64,000 bases of DNA from Hyphomicrobiales bacterium (GTDB lineage Bacteria; Pseudomonadota; Alphaproteobacteria; Rhizobiales; Xanthobacteraceae). The translations under genes were made by a program, and so were the position numbers. Positions within the stretch are counted from its first letter, which is position 1, and each line of letters opens with the position of its first letter. Of this stretch, positions 35,318-43,747 are shown in pieces. Below the pieces are notes generated by a model that saw only the letters and a list, made by a program, of their open reading frames with translations, did not search any database and was not told the origin of the DNA. The stretch is from the NCBI GenBank assembly GCA_017305715.1, contig JAFKKG010000011.1, positions 1-64,000 of the forward strand, read 5' to 3'.

Positions 35318-35632
35318 CGGTTGCGCATGCAGATCGCGTACATCGGAATCGGTGGACTTCACCTTGCGCGAAAAATCATAGGGCCATGGCTGAATGAACT
35401 GGCCGGCCAGGGAATGGAACAGGACGCCGGCGCCGTCAGCGTAGGTCGCGCCGTCGGGCAGGCCGAGCCGGGCGCTCCAGCGGGCCGGCAGCTCCAGGGT
35501 AACATCCCGGACCTCGACCGCCGGTCCCCACCACCATGCCGGCGCGGGCGGCCGGTCCTCGCCGGTGAGTGACCGCCATCGCGCGAATTCGACGACAACG
35601 CGCTCAAATTGCAGTTTCGCGGCAGGGTGCAT
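35291..35632 (-). CDS. Hypothetical protein, 113 residues
   Basis: A small soluble protein of unknown function starting MHPAAKLQFE, rich in tryptophan and proline (PAPAWWWGPAVEVRDV), with no membrane span or signal peptide. ATG 35632 is chosen because GAGGAA lies 6 bases upstream; the frame extends 16 residues further. It is convergent with, and overlaps by 27 bases, the cyclic-di-GMP gene. A CtrA-like site (35691-35709) lies about 60 bases upstream of its start. Plausibly real because of the ribosome site, but unproven. Confidence 0.6.
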   Translation of the reverse strand: MHPAAKLQFERVVVEFARWRSLTGEDRPPAPAWWWGPAVEVRDVTLELPARWSARLGLPDGATYADGAGVLFHSLAGQFIQPWPYDFSRKVKSTDSDVRDLHAQPSDDSAFQP

Positions 35633-35690
35633 CGAAATTCCTCGCTCTGGCGATGATATCCGCATGGGCGGCCAGCGCAATGAGCGCTGG

Positions 35691-35709
35691 TTAACTATTC
35701 GATAACCAT
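35691..35709. promoter_or_regulatory. CtrA-like site, TTAA-N7-ATAACCAT
   Basis: TTAACTATTCGATAACCAT matches the CtrA consensus TTAA-N7-TTAA at seven of eight specified bases, and its second half resembles the half-site TTAACCAT. It lies in the divergent region between the small hypothetical gene (start 35632) and the DUF6492 gene (start 35969). CtrA is the conserved alphaproteobacterial cell-cycle and surface regulator. Match seen by eye only. Confidence 0.4.
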
Positions 35710-35781
35710 ACCGCTACATGGGCCCTGCCGCGCCGAAATCCGGCATCGTTTCCACGAAATACACCCGTTGGGATGTCGTCG

Positions 35782-35814
35782 GTGCTTCACGGTTTTGAGT
35801 GCTTCACGGTTTTG
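35782..35814. repeat. 16-base direct repeat with a distal inverted copy
   Basis: GTGCTTCACGGTTTTG occurs at 35782-35797 and again at 35799-35814, one base apart. AACGGTGAAGCA at 35877-35888 is complementary to its core with one mismatch, so either copy could form a stem with it in RNA. The whole 336-base gap 35633-35968 otherwise shows only the CtrA-like site at its left end. Confidence 0.5.
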
Positions 35815-35968
35815 TCTCAAGCGGTCCAAGGCCCGTTCGATAAAATGGGCGGGCCCGACCAAGCGCCGTTTATCATAACGGTGAAGCAGTGTTTGAGGCG
35901 CTGGAGCGATCATCTAATATACGGGCCTTAATCGGGGTCGGGTTCGATCGCCGGCAGCACGGGATATC

Positions 35969-36916
35969 ATGACGGGAAGTGGCGTGATCAAGAACGTAGC
36001 ATTGATGACCCCGACCTATCGTGGCGACCTCGAGCGCTTCGAATTGCTGTGCGAGAGCATCGATCGGTTCGTCTCCGGATATGAGCGGCACTACGTCATC
36101 GTCAATGACGACGAGCTGTCGTTTTTCGCGCGGTTCGAGAGCAGCCGCCGCACCGTGTTGCCGAGTTCGCGCTTCCTGCCGCCCTGGCTGAGGGCGCTGC
36201 CGCCGTTTGTTTCGCGCAAGGGGCGCAGGACGTGGTGGTCGTTCCGCTCGGGTCCGCTTCACGGCTGGCATATCCAGCAATTGCTGAAGATCTCGGGCAT
36301 ATTGCAGCTGCCCCAACAGCGCTACTGCATCGTTGATTCCGACAATGTCTTTTTCCGGCCATTCGACGTCGCAGCCTACGCCGGCGCTGAAATCATTCCC
36401 CTTTACATCGAGCGTCAGGTCATCCGCGCCGAGGCGCCGTTGCATGCGGTCTGGGTCAGGAACAGCGACCGCCTGTTGGGCGGAGGCCCGACGGCCTTCC
36501 CCGCCGACGATTATATCGGCAACGGGCTGGTGTGGGACAAATCGACGGTGCGCGACATGACCGCGACGATCGAAGCGGTGACGGGAACGCCCTGGGCGGT
36601 GGCGCTCGGCAAGGCGCGCTCATTTTCCGAATACATCCTCTATGGGTACTTTGTGAGCCAGTCGCCGACCCATCGGGCAAAGCACCGGCTGACCACGCAA
36701 AGCCTGGCCACGTCGCATTGGGAACACGATACGCTGGACGAAGCGGAGCTGATCGCCATGGTCGACAGGTCGCCGGCGGAGGTCGTCGCGCTCTGCATCG
36801 AGTCGTTCTCGTCGACTCCGGTGTCGCTGATCCGGAAGGTCGCCGGTTTTGCTGACAACGGCACGCCGTCGCACGGTTCCGCGCCGACCCAAGGCGCGAT
36901 CAGGGAAGCGGTCTGA
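35969..36916 (+). CDS. DUF6492 family protein (glycosyltransferase-like)
   Basis: A 315-residue soluble protein. It opens NVALMTPTYRGDLERFELLC, continues HYVIVNDDELSFF, and has CIVDSDNVFFRPFD, a DxD-like motif typical of nucleotide-sugar enzymes of the GT-A fold. These features match DUF6492 as I know it. Predicted role is sugar transfer in surface polysaccharide synthesis; not demonstrated. The ATG at 35969 has only a weak ribosome site; Met13 (MTPTYRG) is an alternative. Its neighbours are the cyclic-di-GMP gene and, 3 kb on, the polysaccharide locus, which supports the role. Confidence 0.7.
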   Translation: MTGSGVIKNVALMTPTYRGDLERFELLCESIDRFVSGYERHYVIVNDDELSFFARFESSRRTVLPSSRFLPPWLRALPPFVSRKGRRTWWSFRSGPLHGWHIQQLLKISGILQLPQQRYCIVDSDNVFFRPFDVAAYAGAEIIPLYIERQVIRAEAPLHAVWVRNSDRLLGGGPTAFPADDYIGNGLVWDKSTVRDMTATIEAVTGTPWAVALGKARSFSEYILYGYFVSQSPTHRAKHRLTTQSLATSHWEHDTLDEAELIAMVDRSPAEVVALCIESFSSTPVSLIRKVAGFADNGTPSHGSAPTQGAIREAV

Positions 36917-36958
36917 AGCCGTCGTTCGTTACGATGGCCGGCGCATCCCGCGATCTTG

Positions 36959-38068
36959 CTAGACTTTTGCCGGCAACCCCAACAGCCGCGCGGCATTGCC
37001 GCCGGCCACCAGCGCCATGTCCTTGTCGCTAACGCCCTTGACCCGGCCGAGGAAGCCGACGGGATCGGGTTCGGCCATATCGAACGGATAATCGGTGCCG
37101 AGCATGATGTGGTCCGCACCCCAGATCTCGATCAGATGTCGGAGCTCGCGCTCATCGAACACGACCGTGTCGAAATAAAGCTTCTTCAGATATTCCGACG
37201 GCTTCTTCCTGATGGTGACGCGGCAGTCCTCGCGGTGCGCGAAGGCATGGTCGAAGCGGCCCCAATAGCCGGGAATATAACCGCCGCCATGGGCGATGCA
37301 GATCTTCAGTTTGGGAAAGCGTTCGAGATAGCCGTCGAACACCAACTGCCCGACGCAGAGTGCGGAATCCAGCGGATGGCCGATGGTGTTCGGGAAATAA
37401 TGATCCTCCATGCGCCCGACCAGGCTGGTGCCGAACGGATGCAGGAAGATCATCACGTCGAGTTCCTCGACGCGGGCAAAGAATTGTTCCAGGCCGGCGC
37501 GGGTGAGATCGACACCCCGGACATTGGTGCAGAGCTCGACGCCGCGGAAGCCGAGTTCCTTGACCGTGCGGTCGAGTTCGGCGACGGCCATGCCGGGATC
37601 CTGCAACGGCACCGTGCCCATGCCCATCAGCCGGTCGGGATGGCTGGCGACCAGGCCTGCGATATGGTCGTTGACCATATGACAGGAGTCGCGCGCCACT
37701 TCGGGCGGCGCGGCATAGACGAAATGGCCGGGATAGGGCGAGATCACCTGCACGTCGATGCCGTCGCGGTCCATGTCGGCAAGCCGGGTGTTGACGTCGG
37801 TCAGTTTCGGAAAGTCGATCTTGCCGCGCTGGGGCTGAATGCTTTTGGTCAGGCTGTTGACATGCGCATTGGCGTTTGGCGTTTCGCCGCCGCCTTGAAT
37901 GCCGGTGGCCTTCAGCACCATCGCATTCGCCTCGGGCACCATGCAGTGGCAATGGATGTCGATGGTGCGCCACGGCTTTGCCTTGCCGGGGCGGGTCGGC
38001 GCGCTGCCGTGATCGGTCGCGGGGCCGCAGACTTTGCATTGGAACAGCATGGGCAGGGTGCTTTCCAT
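36959..38068 (-). CDS. Amidohydrolase 2 (ACMSD-like) family protein
   Basis: A 369-residue TIM-barrel metal-dependent hydrolase or decarboxylase (PF04909 type, as in aminocarboxymuconate-semialdehyde decarboxylase). Metal ligands are visible as DIHCHCMVP, FLHPFG, IAHGGGYIPG and LGTDYPFDM. The N-terminus carries an unusual CKVC pair about 30 residues before the first metal motif. Start 38068 is tentative; 38050 (MLFQCKVCG) has a slightly better ribosome site. The frame stays open far upstream, but that part overlaps the secreted cupin gene and is not protein-like. It lies 44 bases after that cupin gene and is probably cotranscribed. Substrate unknown, perhaps an aromatic ring-cleavage acid. 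Confidence 0.85.
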   Translation of the reverse strand: MESTLPMLFQCKVCGPATDHGSAPTRPGKAKPWRTIDIHCHCMVPEANAMVLKATGIQGGGETPNANAHVNSLTKSIQPQRGKIDFPKLTDVNTRLADMDRDGIDVQVISPYPGHFVYAAPPEVARDSCHMVNDHIAGLVASHPDRLMGMGTVPLQDPGMAVAELDRTVKELGFRGVELCTNVRGVDLTRAGLEQFFARVEELDVMIFLHPFGTSLVGRMEDHYFPNTIGHPLDSALCVGQLVFDGYLERFPKLKICIAHGGGYIPGYWGRFDHAFAHREDCRVTIRKKPSEYLKKLYFDTVVFDERELRHLIEIWGADHIMLGTDYPFDMAEPDPVGFLGRVKGVSDKDMALVAGGNAARLLGLPAKV

Positions 38069-38112
38069 CCTGGGCGAAAAATAATTGCTGGAATAGATTC
38101 GCAGCGCCGGGG

Positions 38113-38580
38113 TTACTTCTGTTCCGCGCCGGTCGAAGTCGCCGGACCCTCGCCCATGATCAGGAGCACCGCATCCTCTTCCTTGGCGCCATCCCAATGC
38201 ACCTGCTTGCCGAAATGCGTAACGAAGCTGCCGGCCGGCATCGGCGTGGTATTGGCGGGATCGAATTTCGGGCCCGAACCGACCCACCAGGTGCCTTGCA
38301 GCACCACGATGTAACGGTCGTTGGGATGGAAGTGCGGCCGGCCGAAATGATTGCCCTTGGTCCATCTATTGTAGACCGCGTAGAAGCCGGGCTTTGCCGG
38401 ATCCCCAACAACGACGGCACTTTGTGCGCCCGCTTCGTTGACCGGGCCCCACGGAATCTGGTCGGGCAATTTGTAGGTCACGGCGGCGGGATTGAGTTCC
38501 GCGGCGGAAGAGATGCTCAGCATCCCCGCGAGAGCGATTGGCGTCACAAGGTATCGCCAAGACCGGTTGGTCGCCTTCAT
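38113..38580 (-). CDS. Secreted cupin-domain protein
   Basis: A 155-residue protein with a signal peptide (core YLVTPIALAGMLSISSA, cleaved after the alanine pair) and one cupin barrel. Metal-site residues appear in HFGRPHFHPNDRYIVVLQGT and in the second motif FGKQVHWDGAKEEDA. The final HWDGAKEEDAVLLIMGEG is usual for periplasmic ChrR-like cupins. GGGAGGAC lies 5 bases before the ATG. It heads a leftward two-gene unit with the amidohydrolase and is divergent from the secreted DUF1080 protein. A role as a periplasmic dioxygenase or sugar-binding protein is possible. Confidence 0.85.
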   Translation of the reverse strand: MKATNRSWRYLVTPIALAGMLSISSAAELNPAAVTYKLPDQIPWGPVNEAGAQSAVVVGDPAKPGFYAVYNRWTKGNHFGRPHFHPNDRYIVVLQGTWWVGSGPKFDPANTTPMPAGSFVTHFGKQVHWDGAKEEDAVLLIMGEGPATSTGAEQK

Positions 38581-38804
38581 GGTGTCCTCCCTGTTGTGAT
38601 GCCGTGAGCTGAAATGCGCTCATCTTGCAGCAATGCTAGCCGGCCGCGTTCCCGTTGGGCAAGGCGCGCATGTGCATGCGTGACACGCGACAAGCGACAG
38701 CAACGACATTCCACAACGCAACTGCAGCATGAAAAACGCGTTTACGTCACCCATCCCGGTGATAGGTTGCGGCCAATCAAAAACGGAGAGGGAGGACGAC
38801 ATCC

Positions 38805-39407
38805 ATGAAGCGTTGGTCGACACTTGCGGCAGGCTTGTTGATGGGCGCCGCCGCCCTTCAATTTTCGAGCATGGCTTCCGGCCAGAGCGACGGCTGGATC
38901 ACGTTGCTGGACGGCACCAAGATGGGCGATTGGACCGAGGTCGGCAAAGCCAATTGGGCGATGAAGGACGGCGCCTTGGTCGCCGACAAGCTCGATGGCA
39001 AGGATTTGTCCTATCTCGTGAGCAAGGATTCCTACAAGGATTTCCAGATCAAGGCCGAGTTCTGGACCGACGAGGATGCCAATAGCGGCATCTTCATCCG
39101 CTGCGATGTCAGGGACAAGATCGATTCCAAGATCTGCTACGAGGTCAATATCTTCGACAAGCGGCCGGACCCAAGTTACGGCACCGGTGCGATTGTCGAC
39201 GTTGGCAAGGTCGATCCGATGCCGAAGGCGGCCGGAAAATGGAACACCTTTGAAATCACCGCGCAGGGCTCGCATCTCGTCGTCGTGCTGAATGGCCAGA
39301 AGACCGTCGATGCGCAGGACAGCAAGCACAATGCCGGCGGGCCGTTGGCGCTGCAATACGGCTCAGGCGTGGTCAAATTCCGAAAGGTGCAGATCAAGCC
39401 GCTGTAG
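38805..39407 (+). CDS. Secreted DUF1080 (3-keto-disaccharide hydrolase-like) protein
   Basis: A 200-residue exported protein. The signal peptide has the core LAAGLLMGAAALQFSSMASG; the rest is a single concanavalin-like beta-sandwich of the DUF1080 type: LLDGTKMGDWTEVGKANWAM, DFQIKAEFWTDEDANSGIFI, KWNTFEITAQGSHLVVVLNG and PLALQYGSGVVKFRKVQIKP. Family members act on 3-keto-glycosides or bind carbohydrate. GGGAGGA precedes the ATG. It is convergent with galE, the end of the polysaccharide locus, and divergent from the secreted cupin. Confidence 0.88.
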   Translation: MKRWSTLAAGLLMGAAALQFSSMASGQSDGWITLLDGTKMGDWTEVGKANWAMKDGALVADKLDGKDLSYLVSKDSYKDFQIKAEFWTDEDANSGIFIRCDVRDKIDSKICYEVNIFDKRPDPSYGTGAIVDVGKVDPMPKAAGKWNTFEITAQGSHLVVVLNGQKTVDAQDSKHNAGGPLALQYGSGVVKFRKVQIKPL

Positions 39408-39436
39408 CGAGCGTTGTTGGCTTCACCCGCGAAGCA

Positions 39437-39464
39437 GGCTCACCCCGTCTTCAGCGGGTGAGCC
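39437..39464. terminator. Hairpin at the convergent DUF1080/galE 3' ends
   Basis: GGCTCACCC (39437-39445) pairs perfectly with GGGTGAGCC (39456-39464), a 9-base stem with a 10-base loop that includes the galE stop region. It is 30 bases after the DUF1080 stop, so it could end transcription from both sides. No long U-tract in either direction. Confidence 0.45.
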
Positions 39465-40450
39465 TTGCTGTGCCAGGCCCAGGCGGTGCGGATGATGGTC
39501 GCAAGGTCTGAATAGGCCGGGCGGAATTTCAAGGTCTCGCGCGCGGCGGAAGCATCGGCGACCAGATAGGTCGGGTCGCCGGCGCGGCGTGGCTTCACGA
39601 CATGCGGCACTTCACGCCCGGTCTCGGCCGCGATCGCCGCGAGGATCTCGCGCACCGAAAAACCGGTGCCGGTGCCGAGATTGAAGACGCCGCCGGAATG
39701 CCCCGCCATCAGCAGTTTCAGCGCCAGCACGTGGGCGGCGGCCAGATCGGTGACATGGATGTAATCGCGGATCGCGGTGCCGTCCGGCGTCGCGTAATCG
39801 TCGCCGAACACGGCGAAATCCGGCACGTGGCCCTGCAGGGCCATCATCGCCCGGGGAATGAGGTGGGTTTCCACGTCGCGCTGCTCGCCGATGCCGCCGG
39901 CCGGATCGGCGCCGCTGGCGTTGAAATAGCGCAGCGCGAACGAGTTGAACCCGTAGGCCGAGCGATAATCGGCCAGCACGCGCTCGATCATCCATTTCGA
40001 AGCGCCATAGGGATTGATCGGCGCGCAGGGATAGTCCTCGGGCAGCGCCTTGCTGTCGGCATTGCCATAGACCGCGCCGGTCGAGGAGAACACCAGGCGG
40101 CTGCAGCCGGCCTCGCGCATCGCATCCAGCAGCACCAGGGTGCCGGCGAGGTTGTTGAGGTAGTATTTCTGCGGATCGACCACGGATTCGCCGACCAGGC
40201 TCGATGCGGCAAAATGCATGACCGCGACGATGTCGTGCTCGGCAAAGGCACGCGAGAGCGTAGCCTTGTCGGCGATGTCGCCGGTGACCAGCGCGCCCGT
40301 GACGAAGCTCGGGTGGCCGGTCGAGAAATTGTCGTAGCAGACGGGGCGATAGCCGGCAGCGTCCAGCGCCCGGCAGCAATGCGAGCCGATATAGCCGGCG
40401 CCACCCGTGACCAGGACGGCGGGACGATCTGCGGTCGGAGCGGCGTTCAT
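39440..40450 (-). CDS. galE: UDP-glucose 4-epimerase
   Basis: A 336-residue extended short-chain dehydrogenase. NAD-binding TGGAGYIG at residues 15-22, SSTGAVYG with Ser123/Thr124, and catalytic Tyr148/Lys152 (YGASK) are intact. It makes UDP-galactose from UDP-glucose for the polysaccharide. The start at 40450 overlaps the stop of the upstream glycosyltransferase by one base (TGATG coupling). A longer frame reaches 40675 but lies inside that gene. Last gene of the leftward exoP unit. Confidence 0.93.
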   Translation of the reverse strand: MNAAPTADRPAVLVTGGAGYIGSHCCRALDAAGYRPVCYDNFSTGHPSFVTGALVTGDIADKATLSRAFAEHDIVAVMHFAASSLVGESVVDPQKYYLNNLAGTLVLLDAMREAGCSRLVFSSTGAVYGNADSKALPEDYPCAPINPYGASKWMIERVLADYRSAYGFNSFALRYFNASGADPAGGIGEQRDVETHLIPRAMMALQGHVPDFAVFGDDYATPDGTAIRDYIHVTDLAAAHVLALKLLMAGHSGGVFNLGTGTGFSVREILAAIAAETGREVPHVVKPRRAGDPTYLVADASAARETLKFRPAYSDLATIIRTAWAWHSKAHPLKTG

Positions 40451-41271
40451 CAGTCTTGCGTCCTGTCGGTGACCGACGGCTGGCTCTTGTTCAACAAGAG
40501 ATAGAGCGCGCGCGGATTGGTGGTGAGATAGCGCCAGAACAGGCGGCGCGGCTCCAGCCAGATTCGCCAGGCCCATTCGAGCGAGGCTTTCTGCATCCAT
40601 TTCGGAGCGCGGACGCGGCTGCCGGACAGGAAGTTGAACAGTCCGCCGGAGGTCTTGATCACGCCGACATTGCACAGATGCGAGGTATATTCCTCGACGA
40701 AGGCCTGTTCATAGGGAATGCCGAGCGAAACCCAGAGGTAATCCGGCGCCAGGGCGTTGATTTCATCGACCTTGGCCCAGAGCGCCTCGCCACGGTGAAA
40801 GCCGTGCGAATGCCCGACGATCTTCAGATCCGGATAGAGCTTGCGAACGTTGGCGACGGCAGCGGTGTTTTCCGCCTCATCGGCGCCGAACAGGTAGAAG
40901 GACAATCCAGCCGCCTGCGCCTTGCGGGCGACGACGTGGAACAGGTCGGTGGTGGCGACGCGCTCGGGAAGCGGCGTCGCTGATTTGAACCGCGACACGG
41001 TCACGAGGGGCTGGCCGTCGGCATTGATCAGATCGGCGGCGCGAAACAGCCGGTCGGTCATCGGCTCGGTCGAGCAGCGTGCCAGCACCTCGCCGTTGGC
41101 GGAGGTCAGATAGAGCGGGCGCGGAAGCCGGCGTTGCGGGAACACCATATCGATCATGAAATCCGCGGTCTGCTCGAGATCGAGTACGGCAAGCCGCAGC
41201 CCGCCCAATGTAATGCGGGGCACGCCGGCAGTCGCGGCTCTCCCGACGGGATTTAAGCGACGTTCACGCAT
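40450..41271 (-). CDS. WecB/TagA/CpsF-family glycosyltransferase
   Basis: A 273-residue family GT26 enzyme. The region YLTSANGEVLARCSTEPM to INADGQPLVTVSRF, FYLFGADEAENTAAVANVRK and PDYLWVSLGIPYEQAFVEEY follow the GT26 order (usual Asn-Ala-Asp-Gly motif is INADG). It transfers N-acetylmannosaminuronate, glucose or N-acetylmannosamine to a lipid-linked acceptor in characterised members. The gene overlaps the preceding exoP-like stop by 8 bases and is coupled to galE downstream. Probably adds an early sugar of the repeat unit. Donor not predictable. Confidence 0.9.
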   Translation of the reverse strand: MRERRLNPVGRAATAGVPRITLGGLRLAVLDLEQTADFMIDMVFPQRRLPRPLYLTSANGEVLARCSTEPMTDRLFRAADLINADGQPLVTVSRFKSATPLPERVATTDLFHVVARKAQAAGLSFYLFGADEAENTAAVANVRKLYPDLKIVGHSHGFHRGEALWAKVDEINALAPDYLWVSLGIPYEQAFVEEYTSHLCNVGVIKTSGGLFNFLSGSRVRAPKWMQKASLEWAWRIWLEPRRLFWRYLTTNPRALYLLLNKSQPSVTDRTQD

Positions 41272-43591
41272 ATTGTTTGTCTCGCTGACGATGGACGTCC
41301 GTGGGCTGGAGTTCGTTGATGACGACGCCGACCAGCTTGCGCTCGGTCTCGCCGAGCGTGGCGATGATGTCTTCCATGCAGTCGTTGATGTCGAGCTCGA
41401 TCGGCAGCACCGCGACCAGTCCGTCGGCGATGTCGAACAGCTTGTGGTCGGCCGGGCTCCAGGGCATCGCGGGGCCGTCGACGACCACCAGGTCGTAGCC
41501 GCCGGCCCGCTGCGCCTGCGCGATCGCCTTGCGGATGGTGTCAGATGCCCTGGTGTCGGGAGTTTTGGCGTCGGCAGTCCGGGTGGCCGGCAGGATCGAA
41601 ATTCCGTTTGCGGTCTCGATCGTTCGCGCAGTCTTATCCATCGCCCTGGCGGCGATATTGAACCAGCCGAGACGGCCGGTCGCTTCCTTGCTCGGATGAG
41701 CGACCTTGTCAGACAGCGAATGGGTCGTTTGATCGGCGTCGATCAGCAGCACCCTGGCGCCATCGCGGGCGGCCGAGAGCGCGATGTTCAGCACGGCAAC
41801 GCTGCGATCCGCGCTATTGCCGCCGCCAATTACGGCCATGACGGGCGTGGTGTCCTTTGCCGCGCGCGTTGCCAGCGCGGTTCGTATTTCGCGCATGGTG
41901 TTGAGGAACGGCATCAGCGGGAAGCCGGCACGCAATGTCGGCCAGCCGAACCCGGTGACATCAGGTGCGCCGCCGCCCGCCATGATGCCGCCGAGGGTGC
42001 GGACCACATCGGCTTCCTGCAGCCGTGCGATCGGCGGCTTTGCGATCAGGCTGGCGACGGGCTGCGCGCGGGTTTGCGCGCCCGGCGGCTGCATGGCGAC
42101 CACGGGCGTCCGCCGTTCGGCGGTGGGTTCAGACGGAACCGGCATCCGTTCGGGTCGAACCGGGTTTGCGCCGGAAACCAGCTGGTCGGCAGCGATGATC
42201 CAGGCGGCCGCGGCGAGCCCACCCAGGACAAATCCGATCATCGCGAACAGGCTCATGCCCGGCGGGAAGGTGCGGCGCTGCGGCACCGTGGCGTCGCCGA
42301 TGATGCGCGCGCTCGATGTGTTCAGCGTCTCCTGCTCTTCGGTCTCGCGCGAGCGCTTGAGGAACGACTGATAGACGTCGCGGCTGGCTTCCACGTCGCG
42401 CTCGAGCTCGCGCAGCCGGACCGCGGCCTGGCTCATCTGGACGCTCTGGCGCTTTTGGTCGTCGAGCGCCTTGTTGAGGGAGGCTTCGTAATCCCGGGCG
42501 CGGGTCAGGTCGTTTTTCGACGCCTGCAGAAAGCGGTCGGTTTCCTCGCCGATGCTCCGGCGCAGGTCCTCGACCTGCTGCTCCATCTGGCGCAGCGCGG
42601 GATGGCGTGGTCCCAATTCACTGCGCAATTCGGCCTGGCGTTTCTTGGCCTCGGCATATTGCGAACGCAGATTGGCGATGGTCGGCGATTGCAGTGCCTC
42701 GGGAATGGCGCCGGCGTCCGCCGACGTCTTGCGGCTGGCTGCGATCTGGTCGTATTTGGCCTGCGCGTCCAGCGTCAGCGCCCGCGCCGCGGCGAGCCGC
42801 TGGTTGCTGGCGGAGAGCTGCTGGTCGCTGATCAGGGTGTCCTGGGTGCCGACGAAGTTGTTCTGGCTCTTGTAGACCGCGAGCGTGTTCTCGGCGTTGC
42901 GAAGCCGTTCCTGCAATTCCGCCAGCCGGCTCGACAGGTCGTTGGTGGCGCGCCGGACCCTTGCGGCCTGCGATTGCGAGGACTCGGCCAGATAGGCCTT
43001 GGCGATCGCGTTCGAGAGCATCGCTGCCTTTGCCGGATCGGTCGACCAGACGTCGATGTCGACGATGAAGGTCTTGTCGGTCTTCTTGACGTTGACGTGG
43101 CGGAGCAGGGTTTCCAGCGCCGCGACCTGAATGAGCCTCTGCTGCTCGGCGGTGGGCTTCAGATCGATCCCGAACAGCCCCAGCAGCGTTGCGAACAGGC
43201 TCTTGCCGTCGCCGCCGCCGAATTCAGGATCCTTTTCGAGATGGGTCTCGCGGATCACCTGCAGCAGCACATTGTTCGACGTGATCACGCGCGCCTGGCT
43301 TTCGACCACCATCGCGAGGCCGTTGAGATCAGGTGCTCGCGGCGTGAGTTCGCGATCGACCAGCTGCAATTCGCGGGGATCGACGTAAAGCTGGGCGCTT
43401 GCGGTGTATTTCGGTGTCAGGCTCTTGCCGATGGCCACGGCGGCGCAGGCGCAGATCAACGCCGCCGAAGCGATCGCGACCTTCCGCCGCCACAGCAGCT
43501 GGATCAGATCGAGCACGCTGAAGCCACCCGGCATTGCGGCGGGCCTGCGATCAGGCTTGGCCTGATTTATCGGCTCGTCATAGATCAGCAT
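41264..43591 (-). CDS. exoP: ExoP-like Wzz / BY-kinase, degenerate nucleotide site
   Basis: A 775-residue inner-membrane chain-length regulator. Wzz domain: TM1 about residues 37-57, a long periplasmic coiled coil, TM2 about 440-465. The cytoplasmic BY-kinase-like domain (about 545-775) has Walker A' VLLIDADQ near 612 and VVVDGPA near 698, but the Walker A reads GGGNSADRSV at about 586-595, missing the canonical GK(S/T) lysine. There is no tyrosine-rich tail; the only C-terminal tyrosine is in DKQYA. ATP hydrolysis and autophosphorylation are doubtful. Starts with ATG after GGGG. It leads the leftward exoP-GT26-galE unit; a TTAACCAT site lies 108 bases upstream. Confidence 0.85.
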   Translation of the reverse strand: MLIYDEPINQAKPDRRPAAMPGGFSVLDLIQLLWRRKVAIASAALICACAAVAIGKSLTPKYTASAQLYVDPRELQLVDRELTPRAPDLNGLAMVVESQARVITSNNVLLQVIRETHLEKDPEFGGGDGKSLFATLLGLFGIDLKPTAEQQRLIQVAALETLLRHVNVKKTDKTFIVDIDVWSTDPAKAAMLSNAIAKAYLAESSQSQAARVRRATNDLSSRLAELQERLRNAENTLAVYKSQNNFVGTQDTLISDQQLSASNQRLAAARALTLDAQAKYDQIAASRKTSADAGAIPEALQSPTIANLRSQYAEAKKRQAELRSELGPRHPALRQMEQQVEDLRRSIGEETDRFLQASKNDLTRARDYEASLNKALDDQKRQSVQMSQAAVRLRELERDVEASRDVYQSFLKRSRETEEQETLNTSSARIIGDATVPQRRTFPPGMSLFAMIGFVLGGLAAAAWIIAADQLVSGANPVRPERMPVPSEPTAERRTPVVAMQPPGAQTRAQPVASLIAKPPIARLQEADVVRTLGGIMAGGGAPDVTGFGWPTLRAGFPLMPFLNTMREIRTALATRAAKDTTPVMAVIGGGNSADRSVAVLNIALSAARDGARVLLIDADQTTHSLSDKVAHPSKEATGRLGWFNIAARAMDKTARTIETANGISILPATRTADAKTPDTRASDTIRKAIAQAQRAGGYDLVVVDGPAMPWSPADHKLFDIADGLVAVLPIELDINDCMEDIIATLGETERKLVGVVINELQPTDVHRQRDKQYA

Positions 43592-43698
43592 CGGCCCCAG
43601 CTTCCATCACGCCTGCCGCACACGTCGGCCGAGGGATTTCTGTTCGCCTTACGTCACGCGCGCCGGACTGCAATACGACATCAACGCAACAGGGAAAA

Positions 43699-43706
43699 TT
43701 AACCAT
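43699..43706. promoter_or_regulatory. TTAACCAT half-site upstream of exoP
   Basis: TTAACCAT, the CtrA half-site, lies 108 bases upstream of the exoP-like start in an AT-rich patch of the 156-base gap after the deacetylase gene. It is on the + strand while the gene is leftward. The recurrence of TTAACC near other polysaccharide genes in the window gives it weight. Confidence 0.35.
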
Positions 43707-43747
43707 ACTCATTGAGGGACTATTCACCGAAATGGCAAAGAAAGCGT

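Noticed and set aside
38069-38365. N-terminal extension of the amidohydrolase frame through the cupin gene
   Set aside because: Overlaps the cupin coding sequence in another phase, and the extra 99 residues do not look like any domain.
41156-43702. An 848-residue open frame on the + strand
   Set aside because: Antisense to the exoP-like gene, Arg- and Leu-rich low-complexity composition with no motif; the - strand product has clear domains.
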